NCBI RefSeq assembly: GCF_027941835.1
Contig: NZ_CP116005.1
Span: forward strand, 372,001 to 436,000
Length of the DNA stretch: 64,000 nucleotides
Reading direction: 5' to 3'
Source of the DNA: Sphingosinicella microcystinivorans
GTDB taxonomy: Bacteria > Pseudomonadota > Alphaproteobacteria > Sphingomonadales > Sphingomonadaceae
Shown: positions 45,126 through 56,480 of the stretch, piece by piece
Position numbering within the stretch: the first letter of the stretch is position 1
Layout: each line of letters starts with the position of its first letter
The notes under the pieces: generated by a model
The model's input: only the letters and a program-made list of their open reading frames with translations
What the model was told of the DNA's origin: nothing
The model's database searches: none
Made by a program: the position numbers and the translations under genes

Positions 45126-45596
45126 GTGCGACACCGCAATACCGAACGCCACATCATCGCCGGCCTGCTCAAGGGTCTGGACTGGTTCGACAACAGCCTG
45201 CAGAGCATCCTTGCCGACCGGGGCTTTCCGGCGGCGCACAGAACACACTCGATGATGGTCGTGCTCGTCGCCAGCGGCATCAACCGGCCTGCTGACATCG
45301 CGCGAGAACTCGGCGTGTCCCGTCAGAACATCCACTATATGGCACGGCCGCTCATCGAGAACGGAATCCTCTGCCAACTGCCCGACACGAAGGACGCGCG
45401 CGGGGCCGTGTATGCTTTCACCGAGGAATCGAAGCCCCGGCGCGATCTCGCCATGAGCGCCCTCGCCCGTCTCGAGGAGATCCTGATCAGCCGCATCGGT
45501 GCCGAGCACGTCGCCAATCTCCACAACGTCCTCGCTCAGGATTGGGGTCCGGAGGTGGAGTCGCTCAGCGACGAAGAGCTGCGCGGAACGCAATGA
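45126..45596 (+). CDS. MarR-like winged-helix regulator 1
   Basis: A 156-residue regulator with a GTG start. Central HTH: RPADIARELGVSRQNIHYMARPLIENGIL, followed by a wing with DTKDARGAVYAFTEES and a C-terminal dimerisation helix. It is 129 bases downstream of the receptor gene; the gap holds no obvious terminator. Its stop overlaps the start of a second MarR-like gene (ATGA), so the two may act together. It is a candidate for binding the palindrome at 41430-41466. Confidence 0.8.
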   Translation: MRHRNTERHIIAGLLKGLDWFDNSLQSILADRGFPAAHRTHSMMVVLVASGINRPADIARELGVSRQNIHYMARPLIENGILCQLPDTKDARGAVYAFTEESKPRRDLAMSALARLEEILISRIGAEHVANLHNVLAQDWGPEVESLSDEELRGTQ

Positions 45597-46036
45597 TGCT
45601 GTCCCGCGGCGACGCTGCGAATACACGCATCGACGCTTCGCGGGGCGATCCCGTTCTCCTGCTGGACGCCGCGACGCGCGTCGTTCAGCGCGATATCTCG
45701 ATGATGTTCACGCAGCTCGGCCGAAAGCTCGGCGTCAACCGGACCCAGATGCGCCTCCTCTATCTGCTGGCGCAGAACGAGAGCATGACCCAGCGCGAGC
45801 TTTCCCGAAAGCTCGCGATGCATGATCCGGGAATCACCCTCGCCCTCGGCGCGCTGGAGGGCGAAGGCTACATCGTGCGGTTGCGGCACCCGCACGACGC
45901 ACGGCGCATCGTCGTCCGGCTTTCACCGGGGATGAAGACGCAGATGGCCGCTGTCGCATCCGACATCCGCGAGACCCAGAAAAAGGCCGAGCGGATCCGG
46001 TCCTCCCTTTCGCAGCTGCTTTCCCGGTCGCGCTGA
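45593..46036 (+). CDS. MarR-like winged-helix regulator 2
   Basis: About 147 residues. LGVNRTQMRLLYLLAQNESMTQRELSRKL and a winged-helix hairpin RLRHPHDARRIVVRLSP mark a MarR family member. Start 45593 overlaps the stop of regulator 1 by four bases; a second ATG follows at 45596. MarR proteins usually repress catabolic or efflux genes until a phenolic ligand binds, which fits the neighbouring oxygenases. Confidence 0.85.
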   Translation: MMLSRGDAANTRIDASRGDPVLLLDAATRVVQRDISMMFTQLGRKLGVNRTQMRLLYLLAQNESMTQRELSRKLAMHDPGITLALGALEGEGYIVRLRHPHDARRIVVRLSPGMKTQMAAVASDIRETQKKAERIRSSLSQLLSRSR

Positions 46037-46135
46037 CGAACGGCACATATGGGGCTGGGCCCATCACGGTCGGGCACCCCGTCACGGGGCCGGCGGACCT
46101 TTGCAGAGAAGCGGCAGGCTCTTATATTCCTCCCC

Positions 46136-46522
46136 ATGAGTACTGCGAAGTCCATTGCCGCGCCCGTACCGCGCCTCGCGCTCCCCCTCGGCGAGCCCGT
46201 CACCACCGCCAGCTTCGGCATCGGCGAGGTGGTGCGGCACCGCTTTTTCCCGTTTCGCGGCATCATCTTCGACGTCGACCCTGAGTTCGCGAACACCGAG
46301 GAATGGTGGGAGGCGATCCCCGAGGACATCCGGCCGGCGAAGGACCAGCCCTTCTACCACCTGCTCGCCGAGAACGACGACCAGACCTATGTTGCCTATG
46401 TCAGCCAGCAGAACCTGCTGCCCGACGAAAGCCGGGCCCCCGTGCTGCACCCGGCCGTTCCCGAGATGTTCGAGCGGATGCCGGACGGCAGCTATCGGCT
46501 GAAATCCCGGCACCGGCATTGA
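46136..46522 (+). CDS. hspQ: Heat-shock protein HspQ
   Basis: A 128-residue YccV-like protein. TASFGIGEVVRHRFFPFRGIIFDVDPEF and AYVSQQNLLPDES match HspQ, a hemimethylated-DNA-binding-fold protein that modulates Lon-dependent proteolysis. Start 46136 gives the family N-terminus (MSTAKS); an ATG at 46049 would add an unconserved arm. It stands between the MarR pair and rplU, and probably has its own promoter. Confidence 0.85.
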   Translation: MSTAKSIAAPVPRLALPLGEPVTTASFGIGEVVRHRFFPFRGIIFDVDPEFANTEEWWEAIPEDIRPAKDQPFYHLLAENDDQTYVAYVSQQNLLPDESRAPVLHPAVPEMFERMPDGSYRLKSRHRH

Positions 46523-46545
46523 TGCCCGAACCTGTGCTGAATCGG

Positions 46546-46574
46546 TTGACATTCGCGCCCGCCGCCAGTAGCTA
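46546..46574 (+). promoter_or_regulatory. rplU-rpmA promoter
   Basis: TTGACA (46546-46551) and TAGCTA (46569-46574) are separated by 17 bases, 82 bases before the rplU start: a good sigma-70-type match. Confidence 0.6.
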
Positions 46575-46655
46575 GCTGCGCTTTCCGCAGGCATCGGCGT
46601 GTTTTTGCGCGCGGGTGTCTGTTGTTCAATTTCTGGGCCTAAGGTAGCCAAAGCC

Positions 46656-47138
46656 ATGTTCGCAGTCGTGCGCACGGGCGGCAAGCAGTATCGCGTCGCC
46701 GCCGAACAGAAGATCACAGTCGACCGCCTGAAGGGCGAAGTCGGCGAAACCGTCCAGCTGGGCGACATCCTTGCCATCGGCGAGGGCGGCGAGCTGAAGG
46801 ACGTGGCCGGCCAGGTCGTCTCGGCGGAGATCGTCGCGCAGCCGAAGGGCGACAAGGTCATCGTCTTCAAGAAGAAGCGGCGCCACGGCTATCGCCGTCG
46901 CAACGGCCACCGCCAGCTGCTGACGGTGTTGAAGATCACCGCGATCGGCAAGGCCGCGACCAAGACGCCGAAGGCCGCGAAGGCCGAAGCCGCTCCGGCC
47001 GTTGAAGCCGCAGCCGAGCCGGCCGAAAAGCCCGCGAAGGCCGCCAAGGCGCCGAAGGCGGAAGCCGCCGAGAAGCCGGCTGCCGAAAAGAAGGCTCCGG
47101 CCAAGAAGGCCGCCAAGGCCAAGACCGACGCCGAGTAA
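46656..47138 (+). CDS. rplU: Ribosomal protein L21 with Ala/Lys-rich tail
   Basis: A 160-residue L21. The first 103 or so residues are standard ([41 protein letters not shown]). The remaining part is a tail rich in Ala, Lys and Pro with repeated [13 protein letters not shown]-like units, unlike the short E. coli protein but common in alphaproteobacteria. Start 46656 was chosen to match the family N-terminus. rpmA follows after 15 bases. Confidence 0.95.
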   Translation: MFAVVRTGGKQYRVAAEQKITVDRLKGEVGETVQLGDILAIGEGGELKDVAGQVVSAEIVAQPKGDKVIVFKKKRRHGYRRRNGHRQLLTVLKITAIGKAATKTPKAAKAEAAPAVEAAAEPAEKPAKAAKAPKAEAAEKPAAEKKAPAKKAAKAKTDAE

Positions 47139-47153
47139 AGAGGAGTTTGAACC

Positions 47154-47423
47154 ATGGCACATAAGAAAGCTGGCGGTTCGTCGCGCAACGGGCGCGATTC
47201 GGCAGGTCAACGGCTTGGCGTGAAGCGCTTCGGCGGACAGGACGTCCTCGCCGGCAACATTCTCGTCCGGCAGCGCGGAACCAAGTTCTACCCCGGCCGT
47301 AATGTCGGCATCGGCAAGGATCACACGCTGTTCGCGCTCGTGGAAGGCCGCGTGGCGTTCCACGACGGCAAGCTCGGACGCAAGTACGTCAGCGTCGACC
47401 CGATGCCGATGGCAGCGGAATAG
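47154..47423 (+). CDS. rpmA: Ribosomal protein L27
   Basis: An 89-residue L27: [20 protein letters not shown] and [21 protein letters not shown] are diagnostic. Its N-terminus reaches the peptidyl-transferase centre. A GAGGAG ribosome site precedes it. It is co-transcribed with rplU and closed by a terminator at 47494-47521. Confidence 0.98.
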   Translation: MAHKKAGGSSRNGRDSAGQRLGVKRFGGQDVLAGNILVRQRGTKFYPGRNVGIGKDHTLFALVEGRVAFHDGKLGRKYVSVDPMPMAAE

Positions 47424-47493
47424 CGAGGCGGCCCGCTTTGACAGACGGCCGCCGGGAAGGCGGCCCCTGAACAGGTGCAATCGCACAGGGAAA

Positions 47494-47521
47494 GGGAGAT
47501 GGGTCGCCATCTCCCTTTTTT
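47494..47521 (+). terminator. rpmA terminator
   Basis: A perfect nine-base stem GGGAGATGG/CCATCTCCC with a GTCG loop is followed by TTTTTT, 70 bases after the rpmA stop. Confidence 0.9.
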
Positions 47522-47559
47522 CGTCTCTCCCCTTCCCGATCGGGCAGATGGAGCGAGAG

Positions 47560-50277
<2,718 letters not shown>

Positions 50278-50281
<4 letters not shown>

Positions 50282-51534
50282 GCGACATCGAAGCCCGCAT
50301 CGCCGACATGGCCATCGCCGCCCGCGCCGCGTCCCGCACGCTCGCGGCGACGCCGACCGTGCGCAAGGCCGCTGCATTGAAGGCCGCCGCGAAGGCCATC
50401 CGTACCGCTGCGCCCGCGATCCTCGCCGCCAATGCCGAGGACATGAAGGCTGCCGAAGCGCGCGGCACGTCGGGGGCGATGCTCGACCGGCTACGGCTGG
50501 ACGAAACCCGTCTCGAAGGCATTGCCGCAGGCGTCGAGGCCGTCGCGGACCTCCCCGACCCCGTGGGTGCGTCGATCAAGGAGTGGACGCAGCCGAACGG
50601 CCTCAAGTTCGAGCAGGTGCGCGTGCCGCTCGGCGTCATCGGCATCATCTACGAAAGCCGCCCGAACGTCACCGTGGACGCGGGCGCGCTTTGCCTGATG
50701 TCCGGCAACGCCTGCATCCTGCGCGGCGGATCGGAAGCGCTCGCCACGTCGAAGGCGCTGCACGCGGCATTCATCGCGGGAATCACCAGCGAGGGCCTCC
50801 CCGCCGACGCCGTGCAGCTCGTGGACACCCCCGACCGCGCCGCCGTCGGCGCGATGCTGGGCGCGGCGGGCCTCATCGACATCATCATCCCGCGCGGCGG
50901 CAAGGGCCTCGTCGCGCGCGTGCAGGCGGAGGCACGCGTGCCCGTGCTCGCGCATCTCGACGGCATCTGCCACGTCTACATCGACCGCGACGCCGATGCG
51001 GACAAGGCGGAGGCCATCGCGCTCAACGCCAAGCTGCGCCGCACCGGCATCTGCGGCGCCGCCGAGACGCTGCTGATCGACGAGGCCGCGGCGGCGACCG
51101 GCGCGCGCGTGGTGAAGGCGCTGCTCGACGCGGGCTGCGAGGTGCGCGGCGACGACGCCGTGCGGGCCATCGACCCGCGCGTCGTGGCCGCGGACGACGC
51201 CGACTGGGGCACCGAGTATCTCGATGCGATCATCTCCGCGAAGGTGGTGGACGGTGTCGACGGTGCGGCAGAGCACATCGCCCGGCACGGCAGCGCCCAC
51301 ACCGAGAGCATCGTCACCGAGAACGCCGAGACCGCGAACCGCTTCCTCGCGGGCGTGGACAGCGCCATCGTCATCCACAACGCCTCCACGCAGTTCGCGG
51401 ACGGCGGCGAGTTCGGCTTCGGCGCGGAGATCGGCATCGCCACGGGCCGCCTCCACGCACGCGGCCCGGTCGCGCTCGAAGGGCTCACCACCTACAAGAC
51501 CATTGTGCGCGGCGACGGGCAGGTGCGGCCCTGA
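50278..51534 (+). CDS. proA: Glutamate-5-semialdehyde dehydrogenase
   Basis: A 418-residue enzyme reducing glutamyl phosphate to the semialdehyde with NADPH, the second step of proline synthesis. [32 protein letters not shown] and the catalytic Cys in [13 protein letters not shown] are visible. Start 50278 overlaps the proB stop, as is common for proBA. Confidence 0.97.
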
Positions 51535-51541
51535 ACGCGGC

Positions 51542-52519
51542 ATGATCCCGCTTTCGATCCTCGACCTCTCGCCCGTCGTCCAGGGCAGCAGCGTCCGGCA
51601 ATCGTTCGCGAATTCGGTCGAACTCGCACAGGCGGGCGAACGGCTCGGCTACCGCCGCCTCTGGCTCGCCGAACACCACGGTATGCCGGGCATCGCCAGC
51701 GCGGCGACATCGGTGCTCATCGGCCATATCGCGGGCGCGACCTCCACGATTCGCGTGGGCGCGGGCGGCATCATGCTGCCGAACCACGCGCCACTGCTGA
51801 TCGCCGAGCAGTTCGGCACATTGGATGCGCTCTACCCCGGCCGCATCGACCTCGGCCTCGGCCGTGCGCCCGGCTCGGATCAGAAGGTCTCGCAGGCGAT
51901 CCGCCGCGACCTTCACGCCGCTGCCGAGCGCTTTCCGCAGGACGTGCAGGAACTGCTCGCCTATTTCCGCGGTGAAGGCCCCGTTCCCGCCGTGCCGGGC
52001 AATGGCGCGAACGTGGACGTGTGGATTCTCGGCTCCAGCCTGTTCGGCGCCAGCCTTGCCGCACATCTCGGCCTTCCTTACGCCTTCGCGTCGCACTTCG
52101 CCCCGCAGGCCTTGATGCAGGCGATCGAGGTGTACCGCGGCTACTTCAAGCCTTCCGCATACCTCGACAAGCCGTACCTGATGCTCGGCTACAACGTCAT
52201 CGCGGCGGATACGGACGATGAGGCCGCCATCCTCGCCACCTCGCAGCAGCAGGCGTTCGTGAACCTCGTCACCGGCCAGCCGGGCCGGCTGCCGCCGCCG
52301 ATCCCCGGCTACCGCGAATCGCTGCCCGCCGAACTTCAGGCGCACCTCGCGCGCACCCTCTCCTGCTCGGCCGTCGGCAGCACCGAAACGGTGGCGCGGC
52401 AGATGCGGGCGTTCGTCGAGGAAACCGGTGCGGACGAGTTGATGGTCACAGGCATGATCTTCGATCACGGCGCGCGGCTCCGCTCCTACGAAATCGCCGC
52501 GCAGGCGGCGGGCCTCTAG
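51542..52519 (+). CDS. LLM-class flavin-dependent oxidoreductase
   Basis: A 325-residue luciferase-like TIM-barrel protein: [32 protein letters not shown] and [13 protein letters not shown] are typical of the YhbW/MsnO8-like group. It would use reduced FMN; the substrate is unknown. Start 51542 lies seven bases after proA, and its stop shares one base with the nadD GTG. Confidence 0.88.
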   Translation: MIPLSILDLSPVVQGSSVRQSFANSVELAQAGERLGYRRLWLAEHHGMPGIASAATSVLIGHIAGATSTIRVGAGGIMLPNHAPLLIAEQFGTLDALYPGRIDLGLGRAPGSDQKVSQAIRRDLHAAAERFPQDVQELLAYFRGEGPVPAVPGNGANVDVWILGSSLFGASLAAHLGLPYAFASHFAPQALMQAIEVYRGYFKPSAYLDKPYLMLGYNVIAADTDDEAAILATSQQQAFVNLVTGQPGRLPPPIPGYRESLPAELQAHLARTLSCSAVGSTETVARQMRAFVEETGADELMVTGMIFDHGARLRSYEIAAQAAGL

Positions 52520-53124
52520 TGGCACGCATCGGCCTCGTCGGCGGGTCGTTCAACCCCGCGCATCGCGGCCACCGGCACATCAGCGTCGAGGCGCTCAGGC
52601 GGCTCGCGCTCGACGAGGTGTGGTGGCTGGTCAGCCCGCAGAACCCCTTGAAAGACAAGGCGGGCATGGCGCCGCTAACCGCACGCATGGAATCCGCCCG
52701 CCGTGCCGCGCGCCACCCGCGCATCCGGCCGACGGACATCGAAACCGCGCTCGGCACCGCCTACACGGTCGACACCATCATCGCGCTCAAGCGCGCCTTC
52801 CCGCAGCACCGGTTCGTGTGGATCATGGGTGCGGACAATCTGTTGCAGTTCAGCCGCTGGAAGCGCTGGCGCGACATCGCGCGCGAAGTGCCGATTGCCG
52901 TGATGGCGCGGGGAGACTACATTGGGCGGGCACGCCGGGCTCCGGCCATGGCGTGGCTTCGGCGGTACATCCGCGGCGAAGCGCGTGTGAAACACTGGGC
53001 TGAATGGGAGCTGCCGGCGATTGTGATCCTTTCGATCCCGCTCGACCCCTCCTCCGCCACGGCGATCCGCACGCGCGATCCGGGATGGGCGAGCCGAATT
53101 GGTGCAACGAACCCGAAGGGATAA
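52519..53124 (+). CDS. nadD: Nicotinate-nucleotide adenylyltransferase
   Basis: A 201-residue enzyme forming deamido-NAD from nicotinate mononucleotide and ATP. IGLVGGSFNPAHRGHRHIS is the nucleotidyltransferase GGSFNPxHxGH motif, with FVWIMGADNLLQFSRW and SSATAIRTR as the second motif. The start is GTG at 52519, overlapping the previous stop by one base. The nadD-rsfS-rlmH order is widely conserved. Confidence 0.96.
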   Translation: MARIGLVGGSFNPAHRGHRHISVEALRRLALDEVWWLVSPQNPLKDKAGMAPLTARMESARRAARHPRIRPTDIETALGTAYTVDTIIALKRAFPQHRFVWIMGADNLLQFSRWKRWRDIAREVPIAVMARGDYIGRARRAPAMAWLRRYIRGEARVKHWAEWELPAIVILSIPLDPSSATAIRTRDPGWASRIGATNPKG

Positions 53125-53127
53125 GGA

Positions 53128-53523
53128 TTGTCTCCCAGAACCGCCGCGGCAACGCCCGGCGACCGTGAAGGCGGAAGCTCCGACGAGCTGCACGCCCTCA
53201 TCCTGAAGTCGCTCGACGACGATCAGGCTGTCGATGTCATCGACATTCCGCTCAGCGGAAAGACGCAAATCGCCGATCACATGATCATCGCCAGCGGCCG
53301 CTCCACGCGGCAGGTGGCCTCCATGGCGCAGAAGCTCGCCGAAAGGATCAAGACCGACCTCGGCCGCGCCGTGCGGATCGAGGGACTCCCCGCGGCGGAC
53401 TGGGTGCTGATCGACGCCGACGACGTGATCGTCCACCTGTTCCGGCCCGAGGTGCGGAGCTTCTATAACCTCGAGAAGATGTGGGCCTTCGACAAGACGC
53501 CGGCAGCGGCCGCAACCGCCTGA
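53128..53523 (+). CDS. rsfS: Ribosomal silencing factor RsfS
   Basis: A 131-residue RsfS/Iojap protein that binds L14 and blocks subunit joining under starvation. LHALILKSLDDDQAVDVIDIPL, MIIASGRSTRQVASMA and GLPAADWVLIDADDVIVHLF are characteristic. The apparent start is TTG at 53128, four bases after nadD; this could be wrong, because AAGG sits almost on it. rlmH follows after one base. Confidence 0.93.
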   Translation: MSPRTAAATPGDREGGSSDELHALILKSLDDDQAVDVIDIPLSGKTQIADHMIIASGRSTRQVASMAQKLAERIKTDLGRAVRIEGLPAADWVLIDADDVIVHLFRPEVRSFYNLEKMWAFDKTPAAAATA

Positions 53524-53524
53524 G

Positions 53525-53947
53525 GTGCTCCTTCATGTCATCGCGCGCGGACGCATCGGGCGCGGCCCGGAAGCCGATCTCGTCGAGCGCTACCGGGCGC
53601 GGATGAACTGGCCGTTCCGCATCACCGAGCTTCCCGACAAGGGCGGCCGCGTACCGCCGCCCGCCGGCGATTGCCGGACGGTGGCGCTCGACGAGCGCGG
53701 CGAGAGCCTTGCCTCCGCCTCACTTGCCGAACGCCTCGGCCGCTGGCGCGACGACGGCGTGCGCGAGGCGCGCTTCCTGATCGGCGCCGCCGACGGGCAC
53801 GATGCCGGGACCCGCGACGAAGCCGACCTCCTCATCAGCTTCGGCAAGGCGACGTGGCCGCATCTTCTGGTGCGCGCGATGCTCGCCGAGCAGCTTTACC
53901 GGGCGACGTCGATCCTCGCCGGTCACCCCTACCACCGCGAAGGCTGA
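53525..53947 (+). CDS. rlmH: 23S rRNA pseudouridine-1915 N3-methyltransferase
   Basis: A 140-residue SPOUT methyltransferase acting on helix 69 of 70S ribosomes. LHVIARGRIGRGPEADLVERY, FLIGAADGHD (SAM site) and LISFGKATWPHLLVRAMLAEQLYRA match the family. GTG start. The stop shares one base with the next ATG. Confidence 0.95.
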   Translation: MLLHVIARGRIGRGPEADLVERYRARMNWPFRITELPDKGGRVPPPAGDCRTVALDERGESLASASLAERLGRWRDDGVREARFLIGAADGHDAGTRDEADLLISFGKATWPHLLVRAMLAEQLYRATSILAGHPYHREG

Positions 53948-55059
53948 TGCGCGCCGCGGCCCTCGCCCTCCTGCTGCTCGCCGCCGCCGCGCCCGCGGAC
54001 AAGGCGGAGCAGGACGCACTGAAGGCCGATTCCCGCGCCGCGGCCCTGCGCCACGATGCCGACGTGGCCGACGACAGGGCGCGGACCGCCCGGCAGACGG
54101 CGATCGCGCTTGCCCGGCGCATCCAGAACGGCGAAGCGCGTGTCAGCGCCATCGAGACCGGAACCGCCCGGCTCGAACAGCTGCGGCGGCAGCAGCGCGC
54201 CCGTCTCGCCGCGCAGCACGGCGAGATCAGCCGACTCCTCGCGGTTCTCCAGACCTTGAGCCGCAGACCGGCGGGCCTCGTGCTTCTCGAACCGTCGTCA
54301 GCCGTCACCACCGCCCGCGTCAGCGCGCTGCTGGAAGCGGTTCAACCGGCGCTTCGGGCCCGCACCGCCGCGTATCGGCGCGAACTCGCGGAGTCGCGCG
54401 CCGTGCAGGCGCGGCTCGACACCTCGAAGCGCCAGCTGCTTGCCGCCAACACCGATCTGGCGGCGGCGATCCGGCAGCTCGATACCGTGCAGGCCGACCT
54501 GCGCGCCGAGCGCGACTCGCTCGATCGCGAGGCGGACGAGGAGCGGGCGCGGGCGCGGGCGCTTGCCGCCAAGGCGATGGACCTGCGCGGGCTCGCGGGC
54601 GCATTCGATGACGGCGCCGGCACCAACGCCCGGCGGCTGGCACCGTCCCGGCCCGTCCGAAGCGCCGCCGCACCCCTTCCCTTCGCCTACCTGCAGCCCG
54701 CAGCGGGCACCATCGTCGAGGGGTTCAACGACGTGAGCGGCGTCGGCGTCCGCGCACGCGGCATCACGCTCTCGACGCGCAAGGGCGCGCAGGTCGTGGC
54801 CCCCGCGGGAGGCCGGATCGCCTACGCCGGACCGTTCCGCGCCTATGGCGACATCGTGATCGTCCAGCACCCCGGCGGCCTCCTCAGCATGATGTCCGGT
54901 CTCGAACGGGTCGACGTGCTGGTCGGGGAGACGGTTGCAGCGGGAACGCCGATCGGCCGCATGGGGTCGCTCGAACCGGAACTCTACCTCGAGCTCCGCC
55001 AGAGCGGGCGCCCCATCGACCCCGCGCCGCACGTTCGAAAAACCGGCCGCGATGGCTGA
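53947..55059 (+). CDS. EnvC-like murein hydrolase activator (degenerate LytM)
   Basis: A 370-residue exported protein: signal peptide (about 1-18), a long coiled coil (about 20-220, rich in Arg, Ala and Leu heptads) and a C-terminal LytM/M23 domain. The zinc ligands are missing: the HxxxD position reads RGITLSTR, and HxH is replaced by ELYLELRQ. So, like EnvC, it should activate an amidase rather than cut peptidoglycan itself. It overlaps rlmH by one base and is followed by ctpA, the common alphaproteobacterial order. Confidence 0.85.
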   Translation: MRAAALALLLLAAAAPADKAEQDALKADSRAAALRHDADVADDRARTARQTAIALARRIQNGEARVSAIETGTARLEQLRRQQRARLAAQHGEISRLLAVLQTLSRRPAGLVLLEPSSAVTTARVSALLEAVQPALRARTAAYRRELAESRAVQARLDTSKRQLLAANTDLAAAIRQLDTVQADLRAERDSLDREADEERARARALAAKAMDLRGLAGAFDDGAGTNARRLAPSRPVRSAAAPLPFAYLQPAAGTIVEGFNDVSGVGVRARGITLSTRKGAQVVAPAGGRIAYAGPFRAYGDIVIVQHPGGLLSMMSGLERVDVLVGETVAAGTPIGRMGSLEPELYLELRQSGRPIDPAPHVRKTGRDG

Positions 55060-55154
55060 AATCCGTTACTCGCCAATTCATCGGCGCGTGCTATGATGGC
55101 GCCAATGCGCTGGGACAGGGGGGCCGCGCCGCCGGTCACGACAAGGAAGAAGTG

Positions 55155-56480
55155 ATGTCTCGTAAGTTGTTGCACACGCTGATCCCCGCCGCGGCGATCG
55201 CGCTCATCCCCTCGACGACGGCCGTGCAGGCGGCAAACCCGGCGAGCACCTATCGCCAGCTCGACCAGCTGATGGACGTGTTCGAACGGGTGCGCGCCGA
55301 GTATGTTGACGAAGTTACCGACGAGAAGCTGATCGAAGGCGCGATCAACGGGATGCTCTCCAGCCTCGACCCGCATTCGAGCTTCCTCAACATGCGCAAC
55401 TTCGAGCGGATGCGGACGCAGACCGAGGGCGAGTACGGCGGGCTCGGGCTGACCGTCAGCCAGGAGGACGGCGTGGTGAAGGTGATCGCGCCGACCGACG
55501 ACACGCCCGCCGCGCGGGCCGGCATCAAGGCAGGCGACTACATCACGCACATCGACGGCGAGCTGATCTACGGCCTGTCGCTCGACGACGCGGTCGACAA
55601 GATGAAGGGCGTGCCGGGCACGACCGTGAAGATCAGCGTCGTGCGCGCCGGCCAGCAGAAGCCGATGGAGCTGACGCTGAAGCGCGAGATCATCTCGCTG
55701 AAGCCGGTGAAGTCCGAGGTGAAGAACGACATCGGCATCCTGCGCATCTCCACCTTCAACAAGCAGACCGGCGAGGCGACGCGGCAGGCGATCGCCAGCA
55801 TGGAGAAGCAGGCGGGCGGCAAGCTGCTCGGCTTCGTCGTCGACCTGCGCTCGAACCCCGGCGGCCTGCTCGATCAGGCGATCGAGGTGTCGGACGCGTT
55901 CCTCGAACGCGGCGAGATCGTCTCGCAGCGCGGCCGCCGCAAGGGCGACGTGCAGCGCTACTACGCGCGCGAGGGCGACGACACCAAGGGCAAGCCCATC
56001 GTCGTGCTCGTCGACGAAGGCTCGGCCTCCGCCGCCGAGATCGTCGCGGGCGCGCTTCAGGACCACCGCCGCGCGCTCGTGCTCGGCCAGCGCAGCTTCG
56101 GCAAGGGATCGGTGCAAACGCTGATCCCGATGACGCAGGACACGGCGCTGCGGCTGACCACGGCGCGCTACTACACGCCCTCCGGCCGCTCCGTGCAGGA
56201 GGCGGGGATCGAGCCCGACATCATCGTGCCGCAGCTTTCGGACGCCGACTACAAGGAACGCCGCGTGATCCGCGAGGCGGACCTCCGCCAGCACCTGCGC
56301 AACGACGCGGTGAAGGACAACAAGATCATCGAGGAAGACGACAAGGAGAATCCGCGCTTCAAGCGGACCGCCGCCGATCTCGAAAAGGCGGGCGTCACCG
56401 ACTATCAGCTCGACTACGCGATGAACATCATCGGCCGGCTGGGCCCGCAGCCGGTGCAGACCGCAGAGGTGTCCCGCTGA
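55155..56480 (+). CDS. ctpA: Carboxyl-terminal processing protease (S41)
   Basis: About 441 residues: a signal peptide (about 1-27), a helical cap, a PDZ domain (about 85-165, GGLGLTVSQEDGVVKVIAP), and the S41 core with LRSNPGGLLDQA, catalytic Ser in DEGSASAAEIV (about 290-292) and Lys in RSFGKGSVQ (about 317). It is a periplasmic protease that trims envelope proteins or peptidoglycan enzymes. Start 55155 is preferred over a GTG three bases earlier; AAGGA lies seven bases upstream. Confidence 0.95.
   Translation: MSRKLLHTLIPAAAIALIPSTTAVQAANPASTYRQLDQLMDVFERVRAEYVDEVTDEKLIEGAINGMLSSLDPHSSFLNMRNFERMRTQTEGEYGGLGLTVSQEDGVVKVIAPTDDTPAARAGIKAGDYITHIDGELIYGLSLDDAVDKMKGVPGTTVKISVVRAGQQKPMELTLKREIISLKPVKSEVKNDIGILRISTFNKQTGEATRQAIASMEKQAGGKLLGFVVDLRSNPGGLLDQAIEVSDAFLERGEIVSQRGRRKGDVQRYYAREGDDTKGKPIVVLVDEGSASAAEIVAGALQDHRRALVLGQRSFGKGSVQTLIPMTQDTALRLTTARYYTPSGRSVQEAGIEPDIIVPQLSDADYKERRVIREADLRQHLRNDAVKDNKIIEEDDKENPRFKRTAADLEKAGVTDYQLDYAMNIIGRLGPQPVQTAEVSR

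Noticed and set aside
32449-46036. The catabolic cluster as cargo of the tRNA-Tyr element
   Set aside because: The right att copy is at 38270-38291, before the cluster, and no third copy is seen after it.
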